Of a stretch of 64,000 bases of DNA, positions 1 to 14,395 are shown one piece after another (positions within the stretch are counted from its first letter, which is position 1; the number at the start of each line of letters is the position of its first letter). A model generated the notes under the pieces. The model had not been told where the DNA came from, ran no database searches, and saw nothing but the letters and a program-made list of their open reading frames with translations. The translations under genes were made by a program, and so were the position numbers. This DNA comes from Agelaius tricolor. Taxonomy: Eukaryota > Chordata > Aves > Passeriformes > Icteridae. Location of the stretch: the NCBI GenBank assembly GCA_023055355.1, contig JALJCS010000022.1, forward strand, positions 7,363,001 to 7,427,000, in the 5' to 3' direction.

Positions 1-2003
1 ACTGGGAGAGCTTGGGGTGTATAAAGCTTAGAAGAAAGGAGAGAAACTGTCTGTCACTGGGTCAGACTCTCAGAGGTCTGTTAATAATGGATTTTCATGA
101 GTTAACCTTCTATCTTGTCCTTTTCAAAATGCTGTCATGTAACATGAGTTATGTGCTACCAGATAATTTTCCTAAAGTGGTTGCAGTGCACACCAGAGAT
201 AGTTGTGCTCTTTGTCTGGACTATCATTTTAGAACACACTTTAACTACATCTTCTGTAGGATATAGCCACTCTGGGGATCTTTTAGAGACACAATTCACA
301 GCAGACAAACCATCTCTTATGTGTAGTCATGCAAACTGAAATAAAACAAGGTGAGACTGAAGGCGTCAGTCAGTCGACTTTAAATGTATCCGAATCCTTT
401 CTCCCAGGAGAAGGCAAAAGGCAGTGGTTCTAACCTTGCTGTGGCTTGTACAACACTTACAACACTGATTAACACTTGTTCATGTTCTGCCTGATTTCAG
501 GGGAAATTCCATGGGGCTTCTGGGAATTCTGAAAGCGCCAGATGAGGAATTCATGGAGGGTTACCCGCTACAAGGGAAAGACAACGAGCTCAGGCAGAAT
601 TGCTTCAGCACAGGAGCACAACAGGAGCCAGCCTGGCTTTGGCTGCAGCCCTGTGCTTTGTACTCCTCTGAAGGGCACCTTAGGGGCCAAGCAGGGCCTG
701 ATTCTGGGTTTCCCATATTTTGCAGATGTCTTCAAGAAATGGAAATCAGGCAATGGAGGCAGCACGAGCTCAGCACTCCAGCCCAGCACCAAGAACCTGG
801 GCAGGCTCTTGAGGTGTTTTCTCATCTAACCCTGGAATGTGATGCACTTTGTGTTGGAGACAGGCGCCCTTCTGCTCCACCCAGGGAGATTTTCCAGCAT
901 GCAAAAGTGCTTAATGAGCTCTGGAGCCCAGGATGAAGGTGCTCACTGAATTAAATCATCTTTGGGACTATGCAGTGTAGAGAGTAAATACTGTACATCA
1001 CCATCTGAGAGGCTGGCTCCTAACTTCAATTTAATCCCTATTTAGACTGCTTGAATCTTTATGTTCTCATCCCTAAAATGGATTTAACAGCATTTTCCTG
1101 CCTTTCAAGGCAGCTGGGTAAGCATGCAAAGATATGTGCCTTAACACTAATGAGCTCTTATGAGTACTGTAAATGAGAATCATCTAGATTAAAATGATAC
1201 AGGGGCTTTTCTTCATTTTGCTGAAAATAACTGAATCTCTAAGGTCACTTATGAGGGGTTTTTTCCAGTAGAAATCTTTAAATTTTGTGTAGGAAAGAGT
1301 GGGGCCAGAATCTATCAAACATAAAGGTGCATGCATAAATATGCATACAGCAGTCCAAGATTTTCATGCTAAGGAACTACTGTATAAAATGCTTTATTAT
1401 ATTTTATTTTGGTTTATTTTATTTTCATTTTTTTTCACAGCAAGAAGTGTCTAGTAGAATCAGCTGCACTCAGGAGAGATCTGATGCCTCAGATTGCTGT
1501 CTTTGGGCTTTGGATTCCAAAAGTGATGGAATAGTTCAACAGAAACAGAAGGTTGAATGAGAGAAGAAAAAACGATCATGGTTTTTTACACAAATTATTT
1601 CATCCAAATCCACCAATTATTACACCATGATATGTGCTTGTAGACTCTGACTAGTGTGAAACATGGCAATATCTACTTTTTGGGCAGAACATATTTGTTG
1701 TACTGACGAAGGGGCAAACATGAGTTTTGGCTGTTCATGCAAGAGCAGAGGTACAGAGAAGCCATTCTTCTCACACCTGCTTTGTCTTTTGCCTTTTACT
1801 TGTGTGTGGACTTACTGTGCTTGTGCCTGGTTAAAGGAATAAATTCCTCATTTGTGGCAGGATTAGAAAGCCCTAACTCCAAGAAAGAAAGGAATATCAT
1901 GGTGTAAAATGACTTGAAGTTTAAATTTTTACTTAGGCTTAAATCCAATGGGCTTCATTGCTTGAAATTAGAAAATGAAAATAGTGCTTTCTTTTCTTGG
2001 GAT

Positions 2004-2066
2004 GGTTTTTGGTTTGGTTTCTTTTTGTTTTGTTGTTGCTGTTTTGGTTTTTGTTTGTTTTTTCCT
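2004..2066. repeat. T/G-rich low-complexity tract
   Basis: Irregular TTTTG/TTGG repeats about 63 bp long on the plus strand, ending in TTTTTTCCTCAG, which looks like a splice acceptor but has no supporting coding exon. Confidence 0.8.
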
Positions 2067-5000
2067 CAGGTGTTGGAAACAAGATCCATTGGAGCATCCT
2101 CTGTTATTTATCACAAAAGCAGCTGCAGAGCTGAAACATGAGATGTACAAGGCAAAATTGATAAAGATTGTCATCCTTTCTGGTTTGTCTCTTCCTGCAG
2201 GATTTCTGAGGTGCCCTTGCAGCCACACCAACCGTGTGTGATTACAGTGAGTATGATTATGTCTGGATGCTTAGCACCAATTTCCAAGCTGAAGACCATG
2301 ATTTTATTGTGTATTATTTATAAAGTTCCTGCTAGGCCTAATGCTTGCTTCAGGAGAGATCACTGTTGAATATTTGAGCTGAACCTGTCTCATACCACTT
2401 AACAACCCACTTTATCAGCACATTGTCCACAGTAATGCTGAACACACTTCCCAACAGGGTAAATTTTAAATGCTCCATTACTTTCTCAGAAAACTGGCCC
2501 CCCTTTTTGGTAAATACCTTCTGATACCTTGGACTGAATGTACACCTGAAAAGAGGGTCGGGGTCTCCTGAATGCAGTTGAATGTTGTTTCACCACCAGC
2601 ATTTCACTCTGGAAACTTTGGACTCTTTTCAGTTTTCCAAGTCAGCGATTGGATCATATTTATTTAGAGCTGGCTGTGCAAATGTATTGATTTGTAGCCT
2701 GTTATTGTTTTGTGCCTTGTATTTATGTGGCTCTAATGGACTGAAAGTGTTTCAAAACTGAAGGGGATTAAAATATAGAGCTTTTTCTCTGGGTAAGTGT
2801 AGGGAATATTATAACTTGAAATCTGTTCTAAAATGTGATTTTACAGCATTTATATACTGTTATTTTAAAGCTAGAGATACTGTGCCATCCAGTAATTGAG
2901 TACAAAGCCATGAAAATAGTAGAAAGAAATGAAGGTACAGAGAGGAAACAATGAAGCTGGCAACACAAACCCTTGTCAAATGTGAGGAATGAGCTTTGAA
3001 ACAAGCTCTGACTTGGCCTCAGCACCACTTGCTTGGTCGAATAATCTCACCCCCCCCAGCCAGATGTCACCATATGGCCAGTGACAACTTTCAATTAAAG
3101 GCCTATGGTGTTTATCATCTCCTTTTACATAAGGACAAAAAGCAGCTCTGTGACCTGCCCATTGCACCCAAGAGGATTGTGCTCCTTCTTTGAAAGATGT
3201 GTGTGCTAAGACTCATCCCCATCTTGGTGCTGTAAGTTTCCAAGCCCAGTTTTAGTGTTTTGAACCTTTGTCCAGCCACTGCCAGCTCTGAACGGAGCCT
3301 ACATCTCCAGCAGTCCCTGGGTACTCAGGGTGGGCTTTGGGGAAGCTCAGGGCTCAGCTCTTGACAGTGCTGAAAATGCCACTGTGCAGTTGATTTGAGC
3401 CTCAGAGCTGCTTTGGCTGCCCACTTCTACAAGGGGCATTTTCAAAGCATGGCCACACAAACGTGGGTGTTGTGTCGTGAATCTCAACTACAGAGCAAGG
3501 AGCCCTCTGCATTGTGACAGCACCAGTCACACTTACCAAGGGGTCCTGGCACCCTTCACAATGAGGGCCAGATGTTAATGATCCAATCAGCTGCTCATCC
3601 TTGAGATTGCATAATGATTATCCAACAAATTTGATGATTGGAGTTACTATGTGTTTTAAGCTAACTTTTATGCATGGCTGGGCTTTCCCAGTAATCCTAC
3701 ACAGTATCCAAGGCACCATTCAGAGGCTTCTTGCAAATCCCTGCAAAGCAATTACTGTCCTTTCTACATATTCAGGAATTGTCAGTTTCAGGTGCAATTA
3801 AAGTAAAATTGCTTTCAGTAGGTACTTGGCTATGATGACTTTTGCTGGTCATAATTCTCTCTACACTATGTTGCTTCTTCAGATAAAAATTATATTTCTC
3901 TTGTGCTCTGGAATCCAAGCTCATTTTTGACCCAACGTATCCTCAGAGACTTGTAAAACTAAGATGTTATAACTGCACATTACCTAGTAATGAACATTGT
4001 GAGAGTCAGGCCAGGAAGATGAAGACAAGAGGTATGAATTAATGTTTTAATAATCTTCCTCAGATCGGTTCAAGTCACACAGGCAAGGATCCCAGTAACT
4101 GCTGGTGAGCAATGCAGCTGCTCCAGTGTGGTCTGATATTGCTGTGTAACTCTCCCAGGAGATGGTGCTCAGTGTCTGCAGAGACAAAGCACCAATAGAG
4201 CTTTGACCTTGTCCCAGCACGATGGTGCAACTGTGCACTCTGGACAGAACTGCTGCTTACAGTGGCACAGCTTTTGCTGGAGGCATAGGAAACTCATAAA
4301 TTTGGTTTTAGTTCTATTTAATCCTAGGCTGTGCAAGACATCCTTTTGTACTGGTCCAGGGCATCCACCATTTTTCTAGTGGAAAGCAAGGACCTGCTCC
4401 ATTTCAGACCAGCACAAGGTTTGAACTGAAACACAGCTGAGAATCATGCCCCCTGGTTCTGCAGGGCTAGGACAGGAAACCTGTGGAAGCAGCATCTCTC
4501 ACTGCACCATGCTGCTGTTCCTTCTCCAGTACAGGAGCCAACCAGCATGAGACATTTTGCAGACCTGCACAATGCCAGCCTTCCCACACATCCATGTGTG
4601 CTGCCAGGCCAGATCTGCTGGGATTTGTCCATGGTCAAAATAACCAGAACAGTGTCTTGTTCTTGCATTTTAGAATACAAAGAATTTCCAAAGAGAGTGC
4701 AAAAACTCTGTTTTAACATCTCACAGCAGAAACCCCAAACACTACAGAGCTATATCCTAGAGAAATAGCTTTAATAGATTAAGAGGCTGTCTTCTGGCAC
4801 TGTGCAAGGTGTTGGACTTGCCTGAATCATTCCTTGAACACAGCTTTTCTCTGAGAAAAAAACCCTTGTCTGGCTTTAAAGATTTTGTTCAATGGTGGAG
4901 AACACAGTACAAATCTTGCTTACTTGTTGCTATGTTTACTTGCATTCTCTGTTAAAAATACAACACTTCTCTATGCTGAACTGGTCTAGATTTAACAGCC

Positions 5001-6140
5001 AGCCAGCCTTGTTAAAGCTTTGTCTATGGATGGAAAACTTTCTAGTTATTTTCTAATTTTCTGTTCCTTGTTAGGTTCCCACAGTCAGTGTTCATGACAG
5101 TACACAGTGGGTTTGTGATGAGATTGCACAGTTAGGGATGTGCTATTAGCCATGCTTTTCACAGACACTTAGCATCACCCTTTTGGCTCTTCTTGGAATC
5201 ATCTCCAATTTTTCAGCATCAGTTTGATAAGATTTACTGAAAAAGGACAGTACAGACCCAGATGGCTTCCCACCCAGTGCATTCAGAAGTGGCAACACTT
5301 CCATGTGTGTTACTATAAATAGAGCAACAAACACTTAAAATGATTTAATCTTATATTTTTAAGTACCTGTCTGCTGTGAGATGGGTGCAGTGCCCAGAAT
5401 TAGTGCTCAGAAAAGCCAGTATGCCTGAGCTGACCCTATTCCTCCATTTGGTTGGTCCAGAAACCATGGTTCAGTACAAGAGGGAGTGCATTTGCAGTGA
5501 CTGTGCCAGGTACAGCTTTCTCAGATATCAGTGAACCAAAAAATTGGGAACAGGGGGAAGTTATTAGAGAAACGGTTAGCACTGCAACCTCCTTTGTTTT
5601 CTTTAATATACCCTCTTGATCTGCTCTGTGCTCAGAGCCACCTTCCAGTTTGTCAGCCACCACGAGCCCAGCTCCTGGTTGTTGGGTGTTTAAAAGACTC
5701 AGTTAACCAATAAAATCCTGGGCCAAGCTCCCAACGAGCATCTGGCTGTGCTTGTTTGGATGTGTCTGTGAGTAATGCCAAGCTACAGGAAAGCCAAGCC
5801 GGTATTCAGACATCAGTTTTTTGGAAATGGGATTTGCTGTGTTATTTATCTTCTGTATTAATGGAGAGGGCCTGGCTTTTGTTTTTTAACCTTGTTGTTT
5901 CAATGCCAGAACTAGAGAAATATAACCCAAGTTAAAACAATAGCTCTTAAAAGATGTGATATTTCCTTTCATCCCCTGTTTAGTAAGCAGCCTTGGCAGT
6001 GTCATTTCATATAAAGAACTGCAAAGTCACAAGGTCCAGAAATACAATAATTCCAGGAATGACAAAAAAAAAAAGACCTGCTTTGTCTTTTTATTGACTA
6101 GAACTGTGGTGAAAAAGGCCATTCTGCATCCTCAGCCGTA

Positions 6141-6460
6141 ACTAGTTAATTACTTTCTGTTGTTTTTTGTAGATGTTTCTAACCAACATTAAGTAAAATG
6201 TACATTGTGGAGCAAACCATCCATACAGTATATGCCATAATTACTGTTTAGCAATTTCACACTAGCAAAAATTTATTAAAACTTCACGACTCATTAATAG
6301 TAAGTGATCATAATCGCTTAATAGAAAAGGAAACTCAGCTAATGATAGAAGTGCTGATTAATGTTTTTGACCTTAAGACAGGAAGTCAAGTGAAATTAAT
6401 GTCACTGGGTGTTGAAAGTTAAGTTATTGTCAAGTGTAGATAGCCTCTAATCAAAAGAGA
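6141..6460. promoter_or_regulatory. Homeodomain-core-rich segment (tentative enhancer)
   Basis: About ten TAAT/ATTA cores occur in roughly 300 bp, including GTTAATTA, TCATTAATAG, CTTAATAG, CTAATGATAG and TGATTAATG. This may reflect a conserved regulatory element or just AT-rich composition; conservation cannot be seen from one sequence. Confidence 0.2.
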
Positions 6461-6607
6461 AATCCCACAACTTCACAAATTCTCGTGTTCTTCATGAGAA
6501 AACTATTGCTTTTCTATACTCCGTGGCATTTTTAAAAATCTCACTGCCACATTTCAAGTAGCACAATTGACCCATTTATTACTAAAGTCAGTTTAAAAAA
6601 GGAACTT

Positions 6608-6637
6608 ACACACACACACACATATATATATATATAC
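6608..6637. repeat. Compound (CA)n(TA)n microsatellite
   Basis: About 7 CA units run directly into about 7 TA units; likely length-polymorphic. Confidence 0.95.
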
Positions 6638-7127
6638 AGCCACTTCAGGATGAGATCTTACAGAAATACTTAATATACTGGCCATACTTAACCAAGCAGT
6701 GTTAATGTAGCTATTTATCTTTTCCTTTTGGCCAACAGCATTCCTTTTATGAGCTCAGGTTAAATATTTTTGAAGAGAGTAACAGCCCAGCTGACCAGTC
6801 AGTTGCCTCATCACACATCAGCTGCCTGGGCACCCCTGGAGCTGACAGGAGGCCTGTCCTTGCAGCCAGCTGTGTGCCTGGAAAGCATCAGCCTCAGCTC
6901 TGCCTCTGGCTGCTTCTGATGCCCGCTGGGGCTGTTGCAAGTGGTGGCATTTGGGATGGGCACTGGACTGCACCAGGAGGTCTGGTGGCCAACCTCAGGC
7001 CAGGGTAATGTGGCAGTGGAATATCTGTGCAAGGGTCCCTGTCCCTGAGGTAACTCAGGTACTGGATTGCAAATGGAAATGACTTCTACTTCAGATGTAA
7101 ATATTTTTTATGCGTGCTCTTTTTTAA

Positions 7128-7149
7128 TTTTTTTTTTTTTTTTTTTTTT
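7128..7149. repeat. T22 homopolymer
   Basis: Uninterrupted run of 22 T on the plus strand in AT-rich flank. Confidence 0.95.
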
Positions 7150-10100
7150 GAAATGAGACATTATTTGAAAGCAGGATTGCCCAGGACATACTTGCTCTTG
7201 GTTATGCCACAGCCCTGCATGTAACATTTCAAGATGAAAACATTTCAATGTGGAGCCTCTCCCACATTGGCCTAATCTGTCCCACTGGAAAGGCTGAATG
7301 GAGAAAGGCCTCAGCCTTTCACCTGAGAAGAAATTCTTTCCAGATGCTAACTCAGGTTGTGAGCACTCTAAAACTCAGTTTGAATAACCTTCTCTAGATT
7401 ATTCAACAGCTCCCATGATGGGCAGAGGGGGAGGGACAAGTATGAGCAGAAACCTGTCTACTGTTAGTGAGCTTTATGTTCCTTTGACACCAGTCAAAGT
7501 CACAGAGGGAAGGACAATCCCTTTCTAATAATGTCACTCAATATTTAGCCTACCTACATTTGTATTAATAATAAAGCCCTCAGGCAGTGAGTTATGTGTA
7601 GCCATTGATTTGCTCAAAACAGCACTGAAATATTGACAAATACTGTTTTGGAGACAAATAAAAGCTAAACTGTATTTATATCCACCAGATTCTGACCTCT
7701 GACAAACAAGCAAATGGAACTGCACAGCCAGGTTAATGCTACCTTTGAGCCTCTCCAAACCAGAATGAAGCCAGCAGTGGATTGGTAAATGCAGATTTAT
7801 TTTTACATTTTTGTTTTTATAATTTATATCTGTGTGTGTACTTTGTGGGAGACTTCCAACTGCTTCTCTTGAAGATTTTTGTGTTAACATCTCTTTTGAA
7901 AGCAAGAGGGATGTGGCACACTTGCAAACCTGGAGATAAATACCATCTGTTTAGTTAACTTCTCTGAGAATATTGGTGGAATGTTGTTCTTTTTTTAAAA
8001 CATATATACAAGAGCAATTCAGAGATTTGAATTGCAGGTCCTTCCAAAGCAATTGACTACAAGACTTTATTTTATAAGGCTACAAAAGATAAATGTATTT
8101 TTTATTAAAGACTCTGTAAACTACACTTTCTACCTCAGAGCAAAAGATTTTCTATCATCCTCTTTGGGAGAAAAAAAAACCCAACAACAACCAATCCAAA
8201 AAGCCTTCTGCACAATTACTATGGAGCAACATTTCCCAGTCTCTATTTTGGCTTTTTCCTCGCTGTTGCTCTGCAGTTTTCTGTAATTAATACAGATAAA
8301 AAATTTTGGTGACGCAGAATTAGGGGGCGTAATTTGTATTCAGAGCCAAAAAAGACATGCATCTCACCCAAACAACTGAGTTTATTGTTACCAAAAAATG
8401 TTTCAGGAAATCATACTTCTGTCTCTGAACACAAACCAGAACTCAGCATGAAGCAGACAATAACAGAGACAGGGTTTTTTGCCAACATGCAGGAGCAGTG
8501 CAAGTGTCAGGGCAGGCTGATTGCCTGGGCAGAGTGTTTTGGAGAGCTCGAGGAGCATGCCTGGGAAATGGTCAGGATCACCTTTCAAAATACCTTCCCT
8601 GTGCAGCTTAGAACTCTGATAACTTAATGGCACACTGGAAATCTCCAAGAAAACTCCCAGTGGGAAGGTGTCACATTTGCTCCCTCTAGCCTGTCCATTT
8701 TTGTCCATGCCTGCTTTGAAGATGCCAAACCATTCATCTGCTTACCAGGGTGCCATTTAAAATGTCTCTGCCCGTTTAACTGAAATTATTCTGTAAAAGC
8801 CATGCAAAGTAGATAACCCCACTCATCCAGGCATCACTGGACCTTACAAACACTCCTAAAGGAAGTCAGCCAAAGTGTGATGAGCACTGTTTTACACATG
8901 GCAGCCAGGACAGTGGAGAGAGAACTCAGTTTCTTCTTGAAGATGCTGGTGCCCTCTGTCATGACAGAAGATGGATGCTATGAGGGGTCATTTTTTATTA
9001 ACAGCATAACCTCTACATGTGGAACAAAGTCAGCGTAATACAATGTTTGTGCACCTTCTAGGCAGTCCCTGGCACTAGCTTGCCCAGCCTTTGTCCAGGA
9101 AAAGCAGCCCTAACTGCCATGATCTGTCAGCCCTCAGGGAAATTGCCAAAGAAACCCTACGTGTGTACAATTAAAAGCAAAAACCCCGCCAGCCCTAGAT
9201 CAACAAAACACAACCTAAAAATCATACCCACAGATGAGGCACACTGAAGAATCCATCTAGTCATGCACAGTTGGCTGCTTAGTGATGTCAAAAGCAGCTT
9301 GGTTTCATCTGTCCCAGGAGAGGCTGCTCAGCAAGTCTGTCATGGAGCTGTACCTCATGAGTGAAGGCTTCGCTGCTGTTCCTCCATCCTCATCCTCCTC
9401 TTTCACAGCACTGGAGCTGTGGCAGCACAGAGAAGGAGGGAAAGGTAGAAGGAAAGTCCAATGCTAACTCATACTGGCAAACATTTTGATTGCTTTTGTG
9501 CACCACGCTCTCCTAACACGTTTTGAAATGGTTCAACATTTGGAAGATGGCTCTGCAGGAGCTGAAGAAGCTGGAGCACTTTATGTACAGGACTTAATAG
9601 CAGCAGAATGACTCCTAAATCCAAGAAACCTCAATAGCTGGCCCAGGAAGCCAAACTGAGCGTTGGATACTGCCAAACAGAATGTGCTGCCTTCCCCTCC
9701 CACCTCCTGAAACACAGATCATCTGGGTAGCAAACGATGCCAGGACAGCTAAACATCTCCTACTTGCATCACCCCTGCAACTCTAGACCCTCCTGGAGCT
9801 GCCAAAGCACGATGATGATTTAGTTGGAAAAGTGTTTTCAGCCCTTGTAGAGCAGACCTTTAACCTTGGATTTTGTGCATCTCTCCTTCTTGCACCCTGC
9901 CCCCAAACCTTGCTCCTCTCTCTCAGTAACAGCAATTTAAACTGTCTGGCCTTAAAATGGTGGGAGGCTCTGGCCCTCTGCTGAGCAGCAGCTTTTACAT
10001 GGGTGAGTGTGACTGCTCTTTGCTCATAATATATTCATTTGTTAAATATCAGTTTGGATATGAGTAAATGCTGAAATAGTTTCCTGGTTTTCAGTCACCA

Positions 10101-10557
10101 ACATGAGGCAAGGCATCCTGAAAGCTTGTTTATCCACCTTCCCTTTCCTCTCCCAGCACACTCTGCATTTCCTAAAATATCCTCCCGCTAGAGCTTTTGT
10201 CTTCAAAGCCTTTGCAGCTCTTCTGCTGCCATTGTGTGGAAATAGGAGCAAGCCCTTTCTCTCTGGCCTGGCAGGAAGAAGGGGTGGGATGGGTGTGGAG
10301 GCGTCTGTGCGTGCCAGAGAGTGAACAAGCATGAATAGGGCCAGCTGGCCCCTCTCCTGCCCGTCCCTCCATCATTTCCATCTGATGCTGCCTCCTCATT
10401 GTAATTTTGCAGGCCACATTCACTAACACAAAGAGACTAGGGAGCAAGCAAATGAGCAGATATTTAAAGGGAAAAAGCTTTATTTCTTATTTTCTTAGAT
10501 CATGGTAGACTGCAAAACAACTGGGAAAAATGAGATCAACTTTGTTGTCCTTTGACC

Positions 10558-10612
10558 TTTTTTTTTTTTTTTTTTGTTGGTTAAGCTTCCTTTTTTTTTT
10601 TTTTTTTTTTTT
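10558..10612. repeat. Two long T tracts (T18 and T22)
   Basis: T18 at 10558-10575 and T22 at 10591-10612, separated by a 15-bp unique spacer. On the minus strand these are A tracts upstream of an AATAAA at 10479-10484. Confidence 0.9.
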
Positions 10613-13600
10613 AATAATGAATCAAAACAGAAGAAAAACAACCAGGAAATTGTTCTCACAAAAACATGCTTTTTAATAAAAAAAGAGAAGAATGTTTATT
10701 GAGAGGGATTTTTTTCCTGGATATGTACAATACTAATGCAGGAGGATTATGCTAACAGAAAACGCCAAACATCATGGATTGACTTCCAAAGTGTGGACAG
10801 TCCAAAGAGCAACGTCCTCAGAGCAAGTAAGTCAACAGGAACAAGTGAACAGTGGTTTTTGGGTTTTTTTTTTTTTACAACAAATTACCAGCCATTATGA
10901 CTGAAGATCTGACACAGAATAACCTGCAGTGAGATGTACAGAAATCCCTAAGACGACACAGAATTTGCACAAGAATGTAACTGCTTGTGTAAGAATTTCC
11001 TCCAGAAAATGGAAGCAGGTTCTAGACAGTTTTGGAAAAAGACAAAGAGAAAAAATAGGTGGAAAAAAGTGCAGGAAAATACTAACATTGGATATCCTCA
11101 GATCACAGTGAATGCCAGTCCTCCTTGGTCCAAATGCTACCTGTTACCTTTATCTTCACTTCTGCTTACCCTCAATTAATTGCTTTATCATCATGATGTA
11201 AGAAAAATTACTTTTATTATGAGCCTTCTCCTGCTATTTCCATTGTGCTGCAGCTCTCTTCAACTTGTAGTTTACACAAAAAGTGCAAAATTCAACCCAC
11301 CCTCAGGTGAAAAACACATGCACCTTCCCAGCCAGAGCAGTGCTAATCACAGCTAATCATTTCAGTTCTAGGTAATGCTGCACAAAACCTCACACAAACC
11401 CTGTCAGGGCAAACTCAGTAGCAATAATTCTGGGGGAGGGAGAACATGGAGATCAGTAACTGCCACCAGTTAAGCTTCCCACATGTTGGAGTGCTTTGAA
11501 GCAATTTCTCCCACTGACTGTACTTGGGATTTATTTTTTGTTCTTATCCAGAAACAATGTAGGCTACTGGGAAGAGGTAAGAGGTTGATTTTATGCAGCA
11601 CTTCTCAGAAAAGCAGCAATATAAAAATCAAGACCACATTTTTCTTTGAATTTTTACCTCTTCTTAGTTTTCTTTTTAAGAAATGTATGACTCAGCTCAG
11701 TCTGGGTTGTGCGCTCCTGACTGCCAGGCACAATCCCCTGCGAGGCTTTGTTCCACCTCTAATAACCCTTACAAACATTCCTTCTGTCCTAACTTTCACT
11801 TAAAGGTTGAAGCCTTGGTCTCACCCCCAAGCAGGCAGAGGATGTCCTTGCTAATAACTAGGTCTGGGGATGTGAGAGGGAGATCCTGTGCTCCCAGCAT
11901 GCTGGGCTGCATGCTCCCAAAACAATTGCTTCATTTCTCAGAAGGGGGAACAGTTTCCATGGGTTAATCCACAAAGTCAAAAGAAAAAATCCATGATTTC
12001 TCTGTTTTATCCTCAGTGGGACACACATTTCTCTCTCAGCAGTGTGCTTTCTGCAGTATCTCCTGCTAAAATAAATGGTGGTTCCCTAAACAGTAATTTT
12101 TGCATCTTCAGGCTTTCTCCTTTTTCTCCAGCTTCCTTCTGTCATATATATCCTATTCCATAAACATTTCCATGAGAGGACCATATAGTTTTAATCTTAT
12201 TTTGAAAATTACTCCAGAGTTTCAGTAGATGTGCTGGCTTCTGCGCTTGAAGGAGTTTACATCTCCCTGTGGTTCACTACATCTGTGGGGCTTTAGCTTT
12301 TGTAGCATTTAAGCTCTGACCTAAGGACAAGTGCAGTGGCCAAAAGTCAACTCCTTACTCAGCTGAAGAGCTGCAGCTAGCAAGCCTGCCATGACTTATT
12401 TGTCAGCATGTAGCTCTGACAGGTTTGTTAGTGGGGGATAAGCTTCACCCCAGCTGAGTGATGGAGCAGACACAAAGGCTTTGGAGGAAAGAGGTTTGTA
12501 AGAAGTCAAATATTTTGGTATTTTGGAAGGAGGAATTTGAGGAAAACCGACCTTAAATTTATTACTCACTTTCTTCTGGGTTCTAGGAAGTTCTAGAACC
12601 CTTTTGACGGATTAAAAACCACTGCAAAAGAATGGAATCACTACCAGCAGGTGAAAGAGGGCTAAGATTTGGTTGTTTTAATCAAGGCAACAATTACCTC
12701 TAATTCTGTGCATGGCAACAGCTATTGGCACTGAATAAGGTAAAACAACAGAAACTGGTTTAAACTCTGGTTAAATGTGCTCAGAGAACTCCTGTGAATA
12801 GTCTAGATAGTAGTAGTTTAGTACCAATTTAGAATATCACAGTCTATCTTGGTAAGAAATGCTACAGAGAAATTTGTTGACTCTGTTCTCCTTTAAAATT
12901 CAGGTAATTTTTAGGCCACATCTTGAATTTGTTGCTTATGTTTTTATGAATGATAAAAACCAGATGGAACATCTTGTAAGAGTTGCAGGAATTGGCTTCT
13001 ATTTGTTTGAATTACTATTGAGGTGCCCACATCTAATATGCATCTATTAAGTATAAACATTGCCTAGAGGCAAACATCAGAAGAGAACATGAAGAAAGGG
13101 TGTATAAAATTCAAGATAATATTGAGTCAAAAATGAGAATTCATCATCCCCCCTGATTTTACCTTAAAAACAGAGCTATCAGAATTTCCCACAGAGAATT
13201 CTTACTCTTGTAAGAATTTACTACTTAGTGAGACTTTATCCATTTGTCTGAAATTCCAACTGGAAAATACATTAGAAGTATTTAAATATTTTTAATAGCT
13301 TGCAAAGAGTTTGAAAGTTTTCAATCCTATTCAGTATCAAACTAAATTTTAAATTCCATCTGGGGAATAACAACATAATGTTTTAGATTATTCAAGTCAA
13401 ACCAGTGCTAAAGAGATAAAATGGGAACTTTCAATTTTCTCCCCGTTAAAGGTGTTCTTAGTTCATTGGAGACATATTCCTGATCACATCTTTTTCTTCT
13501 CAAAAGTGAAGGCTGTAATTAAAAAAGAAAACCAGAAAATCAGCACTGAAGCAAATTTATAAACTTGAATACTGTGGAGTTGGACAAAATGACCTTCCAA

Positions 13601-14381
13601 AGTTAAAGAGAAGCTGAAACAGCCAATAATTGAAATGTCACAGGAGGAGCTGGCTGCTGAGAAAAAGCAAATATTTAAAGAGGAGAAATATTTAACAAGT
13701 CACTGGATTAATTTCTCTGCCAAGTTCATCAGAACCAAATATATTTCTATTTGATGTCAGGGACATCAGGTACAATCTGACTAACCTTATGGGCATAAAA
13801 CTACCCTGGAGGCCTCCTTAGCCCAGAATAGTTTTAATGCAGAACATGCATTAAAAAACAGTTTAATGCAGAAAGAAATAATGTCATAAATTGAACATAT
13901 TTTTCAGTGAGGTAGATGCACCTTGGTATTGAAGACAAAGAACTGCATTTTATGAAAGAAAGTTATAATTGTATGAATAACTGCTTGTGCTTCCATCTTT
14001 TACTGCTTGCTCTGAAGGAGCTGCTGCTGCAGCAGAATCCAGCTCTTTTATTAGAACCTAAGTATGAGATACTCCTGTCACTTGACATACACAAGATTTA
14101 TGTCCCTTCAGGGAGCTGTTCTGAGTTTTGCTCTTCTACTTCACTGGTTTCTCACCATCTTTACTCCATGGAAATATCACAGTGATTAGCCAACAATCGC
14201 AAATTTTAATTAAATTGAGATTTCAAGGTGATTCCTGCTTTGTTTTCTTGATCTCCAGCCTCGTGGCACAGGCTTTGCAAAAGTAGATACTTTCATGTTT
14301 TCAGTCTACTGATTTGAACTGCAACAAATTGTGACCACTCATGTTCAAAAGGCTGGGTCTCTAGAGGGATGTAATTTCACT

Positions 14382-14395
14382 GGGGGGGGGGGGGG
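14382..14395. repeat. G14 homopolymer followed by A-rich tract
   Basis: Fourteen consecutive G on the plus strand, then an A/C-rich stretch to about 14428. A G run of this length can form quadruplex structures and is error-prone in sequencing. Confidence 0.9.

Noticed and set aside
511..936. 141-codon plus-strand ORF
   Set aside because: No recognisable motif, no convincing splice sites or promoter, and overlapping frames on both strands.
2070..2250. Exon-like stretch with a TTTTTTCCTCAG acceptor and a CAGTGAGT donor on the plus strand
   Set aside because: The open frame stops before the donor, and the peptide does not match ATRNL1 or any family I know.
13561..13620. Short GGAGTTGGACAAAATGACCTTCC segment resembling a CR1 3' end
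   Set aside because: Only about 25 bp of similarity and no flanking CR1 sequence or terminal repeats; may be chance.
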